A stretch of 64,000 nt of DNA from Karalla daura (GCA_029224185.1 CM055188.1:31706900-31770899); one strand, 5' to 3'; shown: positions 48,401 through 56,377, counted from the first letter of the stretch. Translations and numbers: made by a program. The notes: generated by a model not told the origin, from the letters alone.

Positions 48401-51400
48401 ACATATTAGAAGTAGTAACTACTGTGGACCAACTGTAGATGATATGGAATCATGTTGAATTATTCAGTTTCTTGGCAATTTAAAACATTCTTCCTCTATT
48501 CCCAAACATTCTTCTTGTTTCCCAAACATAACATGAACTTCCTTAACTGAAGAAGCTACCAGCAGGCTGGGCTATAGAGCCTGACCCAGAGCACATCAGT
48601 CGGAAGAAGTCAGAGAGTGTGCTGAACGCTCTCCATCTTGCTTGAAATGATGTCTGTTGTTCCAGAAGAAATTGAAATTGTCCAAAAATATAAATGAACA
48701 TCACATGCTGTGCAAAGTCATGTGTTCAGAGCCATGAAGCTGCTGAATCTCTCATTTCTTCTTCTTCCTTGTGGAAGTGGGCCACTGATCAAAACTTCAA
48801 CATCCAGGGAGCGGACTGTGTTCAACAGATCAGTAAAGCGTTCAGGAAGGACATCGATGACGAAGATTTACTGCAGAAGTCACAGCTCTCCTGTTTCTTT
48901 GTAGTCTTATCAGTGCTAAGCAGTTGTGCATTAGCATTCTCTTGTCCTCTCTTTTGGGTCAACTTCTTTTGGGGTCAACTTCTAACCTGTGGATTTTGGT
49001 TTCCAACAAAGTGTCATCTTCAGCAGAAATTTGTGGAAATCAACAGTGGAGAATGGTGGCATCCTGCTTTGGCTATATCCACTTATTGTAGTGTAGGTTT
49101 GAGTTGATCATGAGCCACGGTCATGAAGTGAAAAAGCAACTTAGCATTCCTTAAAAGGGTAAAGATATCAGCGAAAAATAGAAAGAAAAATGTCTGCTGT
49201 CAATTAAATCTTTCATTGTGTGTGGTTTAGATACTCACAAATAAAAATAAATTAGAGTATTTATACAGAATCAATCAAAGCAAGTGGGTTGGGTGATCTA
49301 CCATAAGACACATTGTGGAGTGGACGTAATGGATACATTATTAACAATATTCAACCATAAATTATGACTTATGAGTCTTCTAACCATTTAGAAACTTAAG
49401 AAACTTCTCAGGGCTCTCTGCTATTACAGTGAAGTACATTGAAACATTTTAACAGATGTGACATTTTTGCCAATGCGATACAATGACTTCATGTTATCCC
49501 TTTTTTCAGATGATTTGAGAAGTGATACTGGTAAGTACATAAGTACATTTGGGCTATTAGGACTAAACTATTAGGACTGAAGTGTATTTATTGTCTTTTC
49601 ATTTCATCTATGCATTGGTGACTGTTTTAATATTCACAAATAAAAACAAATCAAAGCATTTATGCAGAATCAATTAAAAAAATCAATCTGCAGAATCAAT
49701 AAAAAGAAGTGAATCCAGAATATTAACCCTTTAATGATGTGTGATAGCTCATAGCCAATACCATTAGCCTTGGTATTTTATTTAGCACTTTCATTAATAT
49801 TAGCATTAGCTTTAGCGTTAGCTGCAGCAGGTTTATTGACCCCATGTTCTTCCCATACACTGTTATTCCATTGGTGAAATCTTCAGAGAACTTTCCACAG
49901 AACATCTATAGCATACTGCAGTCACATTTTCTTTTGCAAATTAGCTAAATCAATGCAATGTCAGCTAGTTATAAATGCCTCTTGTTATTGGACCTCTTTA
50001 ATCGTGTGAGACCTTTTGTTGAATACCAGGATGATAATTATCTTGCATCTTTCAGCCTGATTCTAATCTTTGTTGACTTCCTTGTCATTTGTGTGCTTTA
50101 ACCCGTGCTGCTGGATTTCCCAGAGGGAACTTCCCTATGGGTTTTGTTTTGTCCTAATATTGTTTTTGTTTTGTCGTACATATAATCTAACCTGTATCTA
50201 TTCAATGAAACAGGGCACCAACAAATTATGTCTGCCGAGATCCTCCCTCAAGGTACAGTATCTTGCTTTTATTAGGGATTCATCTTAGCTTCAGGAATCA
50301 CTTTTGCATGTGTACATATCATCTTGTAATATCTGATATCACTGGACAGCATTGGTCATGTGTCAAAGTTGATGGGAACATAACTCATCTTAGATTTGCA
50401 ATAGCAGGTGTAGTTCATTGAGAGCATTCCTTTGTTATCAGTTTTTATCAAATGATGATAAAAATATAAATAAAAAGTTCTTATCACATGATGATGACAC
50501 CAAGAGAGTCCCCGGTTTAAATCCTGGTCGGACCAAATATCTGCATCTTGTCAGAAGGTCAATTGGAGATCCTAAAATTAGTGTGAGTACAACCTTTCCC
50601 TCCAGGGTGTATTCAATGCCTTAGATGGACAAACAGATGGATGGATGGATGGATGGATGGATGGATGGATGGATGGATGGATGGATGGATGGATGGATGG
50701 ATGGATGGATAAATGATTGGATGGAGGCATGATGATAAGTGAATATATTATGATATATATTATTATATGTATTATATTATACATCTGAATATGATTACCA
50801 CGAGTTGTTGTGTAGATAATTTAAATGTGTTATTCACTTTGTACTGTGTGTTTTAATGATTTTAAATTAGATTTTGATAGATAGGTTTTGATCGATATTT
50901 TATTGATTTTAAGGTCACAAATGCTGTTACATTTCTCAAAATTTAAAAGGGACTGAAAAAATGAAATCGAAGGAACAGGTAAAAGAAGACCCCGTGACTT
51001 CTTTCATTTTTAATGAAAAAAACTGAAAAAAACTGAACTGATTTCTACTCTGGCTGGGATTTGAAGTGATTCACGGCTGAGCACCTGTAAACTTAATAAC
51101 AGAATCAACAGCTAGAACAAAGCCTGCAACTCATTTCATTTTTCACATGAGCAATGTGACAGTTTTCAAGAATAGAGGGAAAAAACGGAACAGATGGAGA
51201 TTTTTATCTGCTTTCTCATTGTTTTTAAATTGCCTTTTGATGTTTTTAATTCTATATCTGCTCTGTAACGATCCTGTGCAGCACCAATCATCCACAAGTT
51301 TCTTCTGTCTGAGGGTCAGCCTCTCCCTCTGTGCTTTGAAGTCACTGGAAGCCTTCTTCTCAAACTCTTCCACCATCCCAACGGCGGTCAGTAACGTCAC

Positions 51401-54400
51401 GTTGTCAGTGATTTAATGTGAACTGACCCATGATTATCCTCCTTGTGAACATGTTTGTTTGTGGTACTTTACAGTCCCACTTCATTTCTTCTCAGATCAA
51501 GAGCACTCAACAGCGCATTCTCATTCTTAACTCACACAAACTTAAGTGATTTGACATCGGGACTCTTTGGGAATTCGGAAGCAAATTTAGAACGACCTCT
51601 CCATCCTGGAATCTGAATCTAATGTTGAATTTAGGTAGAAACAGGAACCTTTATATTAAAATATCAGAGAAAAATGAAATTCCAAAACTAATTTAGTTGT
51701 TTAACACAGACACAATGCCTTGTTTAAGACAAATCAAAATATATGTTTGATATAATACATCTTTGTATTTGGTGTATCTTTGTATTGGGTGTGTTTTCTT
51801 TGAATTGCTGTGAAAATAATTTCTTTGTTTAAATTGGCACTAGTGAAGCCAATCCTAAGACCCAGACTTTTGCTCAGTCTCGTTTACTTACTTTTTTGTA
51901 CCAGAGCTGTATATGAATGGTGAGCTCTCCTCGGTGACAAACGGCGGCTTCACAAAGATTGTCATTCACATCAGTGGCAACCGGGACATTGAACTTAACC
52001 AGCAGGACTTTACTGTACAAGACGGAGGGATACTGACACGCTACAGAGATCAGGACATCGTTAAAGTTGGAAGGTGTGTTGTGACGACAGGATTTTAACC
52101 TGATAATGCAGAATAGAGGCTGTTTTATACATGTCAATCAAATCAGTGTGTTAATATCTGTCTGTCTGGCTGTCTGTCTGCCACATTAATTATGACCAAA
52201 TATAATTTTCTATTTGCATGAACACCCTTACACACATTCCCAAACAAGTGACTTGAATTATTCCTCCAGTTTCCAGAATCCAGAAGAAAACCTATTTTTT
52301 TGATTATCTTGTGTCTTTTGTTTTGTTTATTGTTTTTAGCTTGACAGTGATTAAGCGACCCAAGGAGTTTGATGTTGCAGTTGGAGACACACGTATCGTT
52401 GTATTAATTCAGAGGTCTGCAGACAAAGTACTCCTCTGGCCTGTTATAAGGCAGCGGCCTTCAGACTCCAACATCACTGGAATTTTGGGTGGGTTTGATC
52501 TGGCAACATTTGTTCAGCGAGTCTTTAAATAATATCAGTTATTCTTGTGATGCCTTTCTCCCAGCTCCAGCCTGCTTTATATTTGTGTGTTTTGTGTGCA
52601 GCTCTACCACCAGTAACATATGAGGAGGTGCCACAAACTCGGCAAACAGCAAAACTTCGGATCAACAACCAGGAAATTGATGTGACCAGGTGAACTTTTT
52701 TTCCTTATATTATTGTATATGTGGATAAAAGAGGGACTAAAATGAAAAAAATGTCATGGAGCTTGGTTTTATTTAATATGTTTCGAGTATTCCAGGCCAA
52801 AAGGTGTGGCATGTCCAAAACTCTGATTTTGGACGTATATATGATTTTCATTCATGTATAGGTTTTGAGTGTTGGAATAGCATTAAATTAAGGGTAATGT
52901 GACAGAATGTGACATGAAATACGCCCCCCCACCACATCAAAATAAGTAGACAGTTGTGAGGCAGCAGTTTGGTGTTTTCCCGGTGAAACGTGTCTTGGCT
53001 CCTGGTTCTCATTCGATTCCCCATTTGACGTTGGTTTGAACATATAAGGTTGGATGTGTTAGCACTATTGCTCTACTTACCACTAACTGGGGAAAAAGTT
53101 GCAAAGCTCCAATGTTTGGCACGTAAAGTCTCATGACCATGTATGTTTTTGGCAGGCAATACAGTCAGTCAGAGTTAAGCCCCCATGTGGTTGAATATAA
53201 TAACACTAAGAAGACTATTACTGTGTGCTGGAATTCTTTTGGATGCTCTTACTAAGGATTCCAATGGGCAGCATTCATCCACCTAGTGGAAGTTCGGTGC
53301 TACATGAACAACAGGTGCAAGGCTGCAGAGGGCAGCAAGGAGCTGGCTGAGGAGGCAGAGCAGGCGAGCTACAGGCTAAGGCTACGGAGGAGGGACAGAG
53401 TAAGGGGCCAGACATCCCAATAGGGTCAGATCCAGGAAGTGGCAGGGAGATTTACTGGCTAGGGGGCGAAGCATCAGTGAAAGGTGGCACCAGATAACGA
53501 CCTCTCAGCTGAACAATAGTGCATTAGAGGAGGAGAAGAAACACCACTTTGAACCCGTATACTATATTTATTAAGGTGGAATGGAGCCTGGCAATATTCA
53601 TGAGGTGGTGAAAAGATGTTCTGATGTGGGCCCCAAAGGTTGAATGGTAGTCAAACGTGGCAGGTGAGCTGAGTTGGCCCACCATAAAACCTGTGGCTAG
53701 CTGTGCCAGGGGGAAGAACCTACAGGCAGAAGCAAGAGAAAGTTCCTGGAGCTAGAGATCTGGGCTCAAAATAGGAATAAAGTGCTGAAACAAAGCTGCT
53801 GCGTCAGTGTGTTGTATTCAACAAGCTGGAGACCCACCAAGTGGCAGAGGATCTGCCACAGTAACTGATGGAGAGGAATTTCCTGGCCAGAGAAGGTGGA
53901 AGGTTCTGATCTGGTGGTGGGAGCCAACCAGAGGGGCTTCAGTTTTGGAATTGCTCAGCTGGAGGAAGTAATGTGTCATTCGTGCCTTTATGTCATTCAG
54001 ACAAACAGTGATGGTGAGGATGATGATGAAGAAAACTAAATATGAACAAAACATGAACGTCACTTTGCTCCACAAATGGAAGCTTGGGTTGTTAAATGTG
54101 TGTAAAATAGCACCTGAGGAATTTCTTACGAAGCCAGGATCCACAGAACAATGATAAATACCCTTTAACCACTCGCTAACCACTCGTTCATGGTCAGATA
54201 CTCAACCCCAACGGTAATGGATCAACGCAGAGTGAGAAAAGTGCTCTATAAGGACCAGTGAACTGACCATGTCTGCTCAATGATATATCTGTGTCTTTCT
54301 TCTGCAGGTCAACGATTGTTGACTACGGGAACGCCTCCGGTGTGGTGCGGGACTGCTGGCTCATGCCAGTCCAGTCTGCCCTGCAGGGAAGTCTGGATGC

Positions 54401-54422
54401 CTTCACTGTCCCTCAGCTGTAA
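15713..54422 (+). CDS. Inter-alpha-trypsin inhibitor heavy chain (ITIH4/ITIH3-like), 26 exons
   Basis: A secreted plasma/extracellular-matrix protein. Exons: 15713-15784, 17269-17429, 19090-19194, 19662-19824, 19929-20033, 22447-22575, 23361-23477, 23657-23825, 24110-24220, 24402-24583, 28833-29012, 29494-29609, 30154-30356, 31667-31729, 35678-35755, 39817-39897, 45150-45179, 47508-47534, 47917-47943, 49510-49530, 50214-50252, 51282-51386, 51905-52073, 52340-52488, 52602-52689, 54308-54422. They sum to 2,805 nt with matching phases and no internal stop: 934 aa, the usual ITIH length. Layout: signal peptide (1 to about 20), VIT (about 25-200), VWA (about 266-440), post-VWA segment, microexon linker (about 604-726), ITIH C-terminal domain (727-934). 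The DPHF bikunin-linkage site is absent, as in ITIH4, so covalent coupling to bikunin is not expected. Fish paralogues are hard to name, so I leave the symbol blank. Confidence 0.93.
15785..17268 (+). other. ITIH intron 1 with a fish repeat tail
   Basis: Long first intron. Around 16,380-16,545 the bases tttctccgggtagcccggtt, a cctcccacactccaaaaacatgc-like run and aaattgtccctaattctg match the commonest teleost SINE/LINE tail. The rest is AT-rich and non-coding. Confidence 0.5.
17269..20033 (+). CDS. ITIH exons 2-5: VIT domain
   Basis: Exons 17269-17429, 19090-19194, 19662-19824 and 19929-20033. They encode [52 protein letters not shown] and [18 protein letters not shown], which are diagnostic VIT (vault/inter-alpha-trypsin) motifs found just upstream of the VWA domain in every ITIH. 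The junction of exons 2 and 3 depends on donor gtgggt at 17,430, giving KMMIDG, equivalent to the SMIIDG of ITIH4. The introns carry a LINE fragment (near 18,560-18,800) and a CA/TA microsatellite (19,550-19,586). Confidence 0.92.
17960..18060 (-). mobile_element. Retrotransposon fragment (copy 1)
   Basis: The segment ttggttcttgaagatgtttc followed by acccctcatcctaaaggctt is a dispersed fish retrotransposon motif; on the minus strand it encodes [13 protein letters not shown] second copy of the same motif occurs at 61,850-61,905 in the IL-17 receptor gene. Confidence 0.55.
18560..18800 (+). mobile_element. LINE reverse transcriptase fragment
   Basis: With a frameshift, the + strand reads [13 protein letters not shown] and then a decayed ADDT-type block (caGATGATACACTGCTGTAC), the two signature motifs of a CR1/L2-type reverse transcriptase. 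It is a short dead fragment just upstream of ITIH exon 3. Confidence 0.6.
20067..21110. mobile_element. Probable degraded DNA transposon or composite repeat
   Basis: A block starting aaagggggcatattatgcaa and ending near aaagggaaaggcaccgagcg, with a GA microsatellite at 20,450-20,494 and GC-rich islands, differs from the AT-rich intron around it. No transposase is recognisable. The borders are estimates. Confidence 0.35.
20450..20494 (+). repeat. (GA)n microsatellite
   Basis: About 22 GA units with one interruption, in ITIH intron 5. Confidence 0.9.
22447..24583 (+). CDS. ITIH exons 6-10: VWA domain
   Basis: Exons 22447-22575, 23361-23477, 23657-23825, 24110-24220 and 24402-24583. The first has a [25 protein letters not shown] lead-in, then [12 protein letters not shown] (metal-site D272, S274, S276), [10 protein letters not shown] (T342), ILLTDGDPT (D372) and [14 protein letters not shown]. 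These are the standard MIDAS residues, all present, so divalent-metal-dependent ligand binding should be retained. It ends ADLQLK at a phase-0 donor before a 4.2-kb transposon-filled intron. Confidence 0.94.
22576..23360 (+). other. ITIH intron 6
   Basis: AT-rich sequence with a G-rich gaggaaaaaggggggg run near 23,097; no gene or element recognised. Confidence 0.5.
24850..26106 (+). mobile_element. LINE retrotransposon, 5' part (split by a hAT element)
   Basis: Broken + strand frames read [52 protein letters not shown] and [13 protein letters not shown], the fingers, palm and post-palm of a common teleost LINE reverse transcriptase (CR1/L2/Rex1-like; clade unresolved). It has several frameshifts and stops and is dead. 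The reading stops at [10 protein letters not shown], where a hAT end begins, and resumes at 28,187. Confidence 0.8.
26107..28186 (-). mobile_element. hAT-family transposase remnant inserted in the LINE
   Basis: Minus-strand frames from 28,185 down to about 26,490 make an almost continuous transposase: a C2H2/BED-like finger ([19 protein letters not shown]), [73 protein letters not shown] and a C-terminal dimerisation block [18 protein letters not shown]. This is the Charlie/GTF2IRD2-like hAT type. The end at 26,107 is caggggtgtcaaactcaa, a known hAT terminus. Frameshifts make it non-functional. No matching terminal repeat is seen at the other end. Confidence 0.85.
28187..28625 (+). mobile_element. 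LINE retrotransposon, 3' part with TTCTTATT tail
   Basis: The frame resumes as [12 protein letters not shown] and [18 protein letters not shown], the C-terminal part of the LINE cut at 26,106, and ends in cttcttattcttattcttat, the microsatellite-like 3' tail of this family. The two halves are in the same orientation and in the right order. Confidence 0.8.
28833..30356 (+). CDS. ITIH exons 11-13: post-VWA segment
   Basis: Exons 28833-29012, 29494-29609 and 30154-30356. They read [43 protein letters not shown] and [17 protein letters not shown], each closely matching the ITIH family order. NGS at the HYYNGSEIV site and NLTQ just before it are potential N-glycosylation sites, as in mammalian chains. 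The segment leaves exon 13 in phase 1, which sets the phase for the microexon array that follows. Confidence 0.94.
30357..31666 (+). other. ITIH intron 13
   Basis: AT-rich sequence without coding features. The last 180 bp (from acttgtggggattcacaaat) resemble the intron before exon 15 and mark an old exon duplication. Confidence 0.5.
31667..31729 (+). CDS. ITIH microexon 14 (collagen-like)
   Basis: 63 nt, phase 1 to phase 1, acceptor tctctttag and donor gtgagc. Reads [20 protein letters not shown], with short Gly-x-y runs. A shorter version using the gtagaa donor at 31,715 is also phase 1. Confidence 0.7.
31780..32880 (-). mobile_element. LINE endonuclease-domain fragment
   Basis: The minus strand at 31,947-32,375 reads [20 protein letters not shown] and [20 protein letters not shown], the conserved C-terminal part of a CR1/L2-type apurinic endonuclease (normally followed by SDH; here SDY). 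The 3' flank (32,635-32,865) recurs at 48,320-48,560. Confidence 0.7.
33355..33432 (+). repeat. (TA)n microsatellite
   Basis: About 78 bp of TA repeats with rare G or C interruptions, in ITIH intron 14, separating two retroelement remnants. Confidence 0.9.
33590..35335 (+). mobile_element. LINE reverse transcriptase and zinc-knuckle fragment
   Basis: Broken + strand frames read [73 protein letters not shown] and [18 protein letters not shown], the order found in a widespread fish non-LTR element. The zinc knuckle has Cys where related copies have His. It ends in a poly-T/A stretch near 35,320-35,335. Many stops show it is dead. Confidence 0.8.
35678..35755 (+). CDS. ITIH microexon 15
   Basis: 78 nt, phase 1 to phase 1, acceptor gttgtag, donor gtgatt. 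Reads [18 protein letters not shown] then RDVVSSRT. Its acceptor intron resembles that of exon 14. Confidence 0.7.
35756..37786 (+). other. ITIH intron 15, first part
   Basis: AT-rich up to about 36,560, where a hAT-like end (atcagtggttctcaacc) occurs. From 36,600 to about 37,150 lies copy 1 of a repeat that starts acatagactgtatatgaaat and includes aatatgggcgtttctatttg. No exon is supported. Confidence 0.45.
36600..37150 (+). repeat. Dispersed repeat, copy 1 of 3
   Basis: Shares acatagactgtatat at its start, the tgggcgtttctatttgattg block and ggatcatatggatc...gtgtgttgag with copies at 45,258-45,720 and 47,541-47,835. All three lie in the microexon region of the ITIH gene, all on the + strand. 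Confidence 0.6.
37787..38361 (+). repeat. 9-bp minisatellite, (CCCTCCAGT)n
   Basis: About 64 copies of CCCTCCAGT with C/T variants (ccccccagt, cccctccag, cccattccc), 575 bp in all. Because 9 is a multiple of 3, both strands stay open (PSSPSSP in one direction, LEGLEGLEG in the other); these are not genes. It abuts and shares its unit with the left arm of the inverted repeat that follows. Confidence 0.95.
38352..39359. mobile_element. Large inverted repeat from two head-to-head Harbinger-like copies
   Basis: The left arm 38,352-38,850 is the reverse complement, with moderate divergence, of the right arm 38,858-39,359; the loop is 7 bp (ccatagt). The innermost arms read atctactaagatcccagat on the right and its complement on the left. 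Each arm contains a gene-like stretch. In the right arm ATG at 39,022 to TGA at 39,162 gives 46 aa with [18 protein letters not shown], like the Myb/SANT-like module of Harbinger/NAIF1-type proteins. No nuclease gene is present. Confidence 0.75.
39817..39897 (+). CDS. ITIH microexon 16
   Basis: 81 nt, phase 1 to phase 1, acceptor gcttacag, donor gtgagc. Reads [18 protein letters not shown] then ELPVMARFP. It lies 450 bp after the inverted repeat. Confidence 0.7.
40440..40800 (-). mobile_element. piggyBac-like transposase fragment
   Basis: The minus strand reads [20 protein letters not shown] and [11 protein letters not shown]. This corresponds to the piggyBac core (AK-x-YTWNxQVYTGK...NQGxRVVL). 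The frame is short and breaks on both sides. Confidence 0.7.
42240..43260 (-). mobile_element. LINE fragment (CR1/L2-like)
   Basis: Minus-strand pieces [20 protein letters not shown] near 43,100 and [20 protein letters not shown] with [20 protein letters not shown] near 42,300-42,480 are the palm and C-terminal tail of a reverse transcriptase in the right order. It is heavily decayed. Confidence 0.7.
43682..43933 (-). mobile_element. Possible hAT zinc-finger (TTF-type) fragment
   Basis: An 83-codon minus-strand frame with [20 protein letters not shown] resembles the finger upstream of some hAT transposases (xSxWKxALxxFxxHEKSxxH). The rest of the protein is absent. Confidence 0.35.
45150..45179 (+). 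CDS. ITIH microexon 17
   Basis: 30 nt, phase 1 to phase 1, acceptor tttttgacag, donor gtatta. Reads [10 protein letters not shown]. Supported by borders, phase and an open frame only, since 10 residues cannot show homology. Confidence 0.55.
45258..45720 (+). repeat. Dispersed repeat, copy 2 of 3
   Basis: Begins acatagactgtatataacag and includes ggcgagagcgcgagtcacat and gccagcctcctggctggctc, both also in the third copy at 47,541-47,835. Starts about 80 bp after the donor of microexon 17. Confidence 0.65.
45721..47400 (+). other. ITIH intron 17, remaining part
   Basis: Open frames near 46,100-46,880 on both strands show no recognisable family. The sequence has the texture of decayed transposon DNA. 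No exon is supported. Confidence 0.4.
47508..47534 (+). CDS. ITIH microexon 18 (duplicated)
   Basis: 27 nt, phase 1 to phase 1, acceptor cttctttcag, donor gtaagg. Reads GHDYGDDLG. Sister of exon 19: the exon and about 90 bp of upstream intron are nearly identical. Confidence 0.68.
47541..47835 (+). repeat. Dispersed repeat, copy 3 of 3
   Basis: Starts within ten bases of the donor of microexon 18 (gtaaggcattcctgaaa) and carries the same internal blocks as copy 2, shorter by internal loss. Confidence 0.65.
47917..47943 (+). CDS. ITIH microexon 19 (duplicated)
   Basis: 27 nt, phase 1 to phase 1, acceptor cttctttcag, donor gtaagg. Reads GLYYDEDLS, an acidic variant of exon 18. A LINE tail begins a few bases after its donor. 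Confidence 0.68.
47945..48310 (-). mobile_element. LINE 3'-end fragment (CR1/L2-like)
   Basis: The minus strand reads [40 protein letters not shown] and [12 protein letters not shown], the standard C-terminal end of this family in fish. The 3' tail (gcaaggcaattttctttgta) begins immediately after the donor of microexon 19. Confidence 0.85.
48320..48560 (-). mobile_element. LINE fragment, sister of 32,635-32,865
   Basis: acaatgtaatcattgataaa, then cttccttaactgaagaagct and accagcaggctgggct match the earlier copy with indels. Confidence 0.65.
48561..49440 (+). other. ITIH intron 19, remaining part
   Basis: No exon recognised. The open frames at 48,694-49,107 look like LINE-derived sequence continued from the fragment upstream. 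Confidence 0.35.
49510..49530 (+). CDS. ITIH microexon 20 (third, shortened copy)
   Basis: 21 nt, phase 1 to phase 1, acceptor ccttttttcag, donor gtaagt. Reads DDLRSDT. The 80-90 bp upstream match the introns before exons 18 and 19, so it is a diverged third copy. Confidence 0.6.
50214..50252 (+). CDS. ITIH microexon 21
   Basis: 39 nt, phase 1 to phase 1, acceptor gaaacag (weak pyrimidine tract), donor gtacag. Reads [13 protein letters not shown]. It begins GH like exon 18, but the flanks differ. Confidence 0.55.
50636..50711 (+). repeat. (GGAT)n microsatellite
   Basis: About 18 near-perfect GGAT units in ITIH intron 21. The rest of that intron (50,253-51,281) is AT-rich with nothing recognised. 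Confidence 0.95.
51282..54422 (+). CDS. ITIH exons 22-26: C-terminal domain and stop
   Basis: Exons 51282-51386, 51905-52073, 52340-52488, 52602-52689 and 54308-54422. They read [56 protein letters not shown] and [14 protein letters not shown], ending FTVPQL-TAA at 54,422. The LCFxV, VNGxL, CW and VPQL positions match the ITIH C-terminal domain. Where H1-H3 carry DGDPHFII, this protein has APIIHKFLL, so the Asp used for the chondroitin-sulfate ester is gone. The 1.6-kb last intron (52,690-54,307) contains unassigned repeat-like sequence. Confidence 0.9.
52690..54307 (+). other. ITIH last intron with unassigned repeat-like block
   Basis: From about 52,920 to 53,800 the GC content rises, and a + strand piece ([20 protein letters not shown], with [10 protein letters not shown] after it) looks like degraded protein-coding sequence. 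I cannot place it in a family; a transposon ORF is likely. No splice-linked exon. Confidence 0.35.
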
Positions 54423-54526
54423 CTGAGGAACACCTTGAATCTCCTACTCAGATTTCAGTGAAAAGAAAATTAAAAATGACTAATCTAGAGTGGATTAAGA
54501 TTTTCCACCTTTTACTAACATAAACA

Positions 54527-54532
54527 AATAAA
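54527..54532 (+). terminator. AATAAA polyadenylation signal (ITIH)
   Basis: Canonical hexamer 105 bp after the ITIH stop, inside acaaataaaagcc, followed by a T/G-rich stretch. The implied 3'UTR is short, about 130 nt. Confidence 0.65.
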
Positions 54533-55148
54533 AGCCATCCCAGATCTTTGTTTGTCTTGAATGAACTTAATGAATGAATGTTTGCACACAGGATTTGGTA
54601 GGTTTTATGGTGATATTTGCTCTGCAGTGTAACACTGACTCTGAAACACTGACTCTGCCACATTAGCACAACCTGCACTCTCACGCCCGATTGCTATGTG
54701 GATGAAGCGTTGCAAGCAGCAAAACTCAACTGTGCCCTCCTGTTCCTCCATCATGCAGTGCAGTTTGGAAAGTTGTCCCCAGAGTAAAACCCATGTGGAC
54801 ATGGGGAGAACATGTGAACTCCCCCCAGCCCTGCACCCCAGCCCTCCACATATGAAGCCTTAACTTCTATTTTGAACTCAATTTATGAAAATGTTAAAAA
54901 AAAAAAAGGTTATGTAAAAGTTTGTGTACCCAAAATGTAATGGATTAGAGAAGAGTAAGAAACAGCGATAGTTTAATGAGAGGTGCCTGTTGCTTTTTCA
55001 CTGACGGTGCAGACAAGACCTTTAAACTACCTTGAAACTGAATACAAAACTCTTTTAACTCTCCTATTGTGCTGAATGCAGGTTACTAACCTCAATGTTC
55101 AGGGCTAAAAATGACCTTTTGAGGAGATTAGAAATATTGAGTAATATG

Positions 55149-55183
<35 letters not shown>

Positions 55184-56142
55184 TTTAACTTGTGCAAGTT
55201 AGAACCTGTGTCCTACTTAATGACTTAATCCTCACATACTGTTCATATTCTCCACCCAAGCAGTGTGTAAGAGTTAAATAATCATACAATTACATGTTTG
55301 GGGTCTGTCCCACATTGCCCTGTAGAGAGAGCCCGTTGTGGCCTTGTGTTTGGAGTTAAATGTTATGTGGTCAAACTGGTCTAGCGGCTGTGTGTGTGTG
55401 TGTGTGTTTGTGTGTGTGTGCTGCAAGGTATTATCATCTCGCAATGAAACTCACGGCTAGTGCAGGCCAAAGGTAACCACTCAGACTCAGGAGTGGGAGT
55501 GATAAACTTGTTTGTCAGGTCACGGTTTACTGTGTCGGTAAAGTGGCTCAAAGAACGCAGAAACATAAAGTTTGAGGTGCTGTCAGAAACACTCGAGGAA
55601 TCCTGCTTCTCAAGGTCTCTGTTCATTACACTGTAATTAGGAGTTTGGAGCAGGAAGTTTTGGGATCACCTGTACGACAGAATTGGAGAGCGAAAAGCAG
55701 AGAGAGAAAGAGAGAGAGAGGAGTGGGGGAGGGAGGGAGGGACGTTTTCTGAGTCAGTCAGTCACGTGCTCCGTGGTTCAATTTCAACATGAGTCAAAGA
55801 CTCTCAGAAACTCAGAGGAGGTGAAGAGGTAGGAGAAACACACCTCGGAGTGGACTTCTGACCCTGGAATTCTGAACTTGCTCAGTGAGTGCGTAAACTT
55901 TTCTATGGAAGCAAAACTTGTAATTTGATCCATGTTTTCTGTCTTTTTAATACACTCCTATCTCACCTTGTTACACAGCACTGCTTACTTATTTAATGAG
56001 ACGGTTCTTTTTGGAAAAATGTCATTGTGTTTGTAAACCAACGAGAAGTAAAACAAACTGTTCATTCAGTGGAAACCTGATGCTGCTATGAGAAAACATT
56101 TACAAGTGCTTGAATAAACATTTCCTTTTTATTCCCCCTCAG
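54533..56142 (+). other. ITIH-IL17R intergenic region and IL17R first exon
   Basis: Contains a (TA)n run at 55,153-55,180, a GT tract near 55,389-55,420 and a GA/GGGA-rich block at 55,690-55,745. A likely untranslated first exon of the IL-17 receptor gene ends at 55,884 with a strong gtgagt donor. Its start is not visible. Confidence 0.4.
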
Positions 56143-56377
56143 GTCACAGTGAAATCATGTTGGAGCTATGTGCTTTGCCTTGGTCCACAGCCCTCCACAC
56201 CTGAGTGAAGTCAGGTTAATGTCCAACCCGACATTGTGATGGGAAGGAAGAGCCCCAGCTCCTTCTGCTGGATTTGATTTTGTCACTGCCTGAGGGAAAA
56301 AAAATAGCAGGACTAAGAAAAAAACAAAGGAAATGTGAAGTCATCTGCATTTCTACGTAGAGTCTTCCTTGGGGAAC
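56143..56377 (+). other. IL17R 5'UTR part of the first coding exon
   Basis: The exon starts after attccccctcag (56,142) and is untranslated until ATG 56,378. It holds two out-of-frame upstream ATGs near the start (catgttggag and tatgtgc), which could lower translation. Confidence 0.55.
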
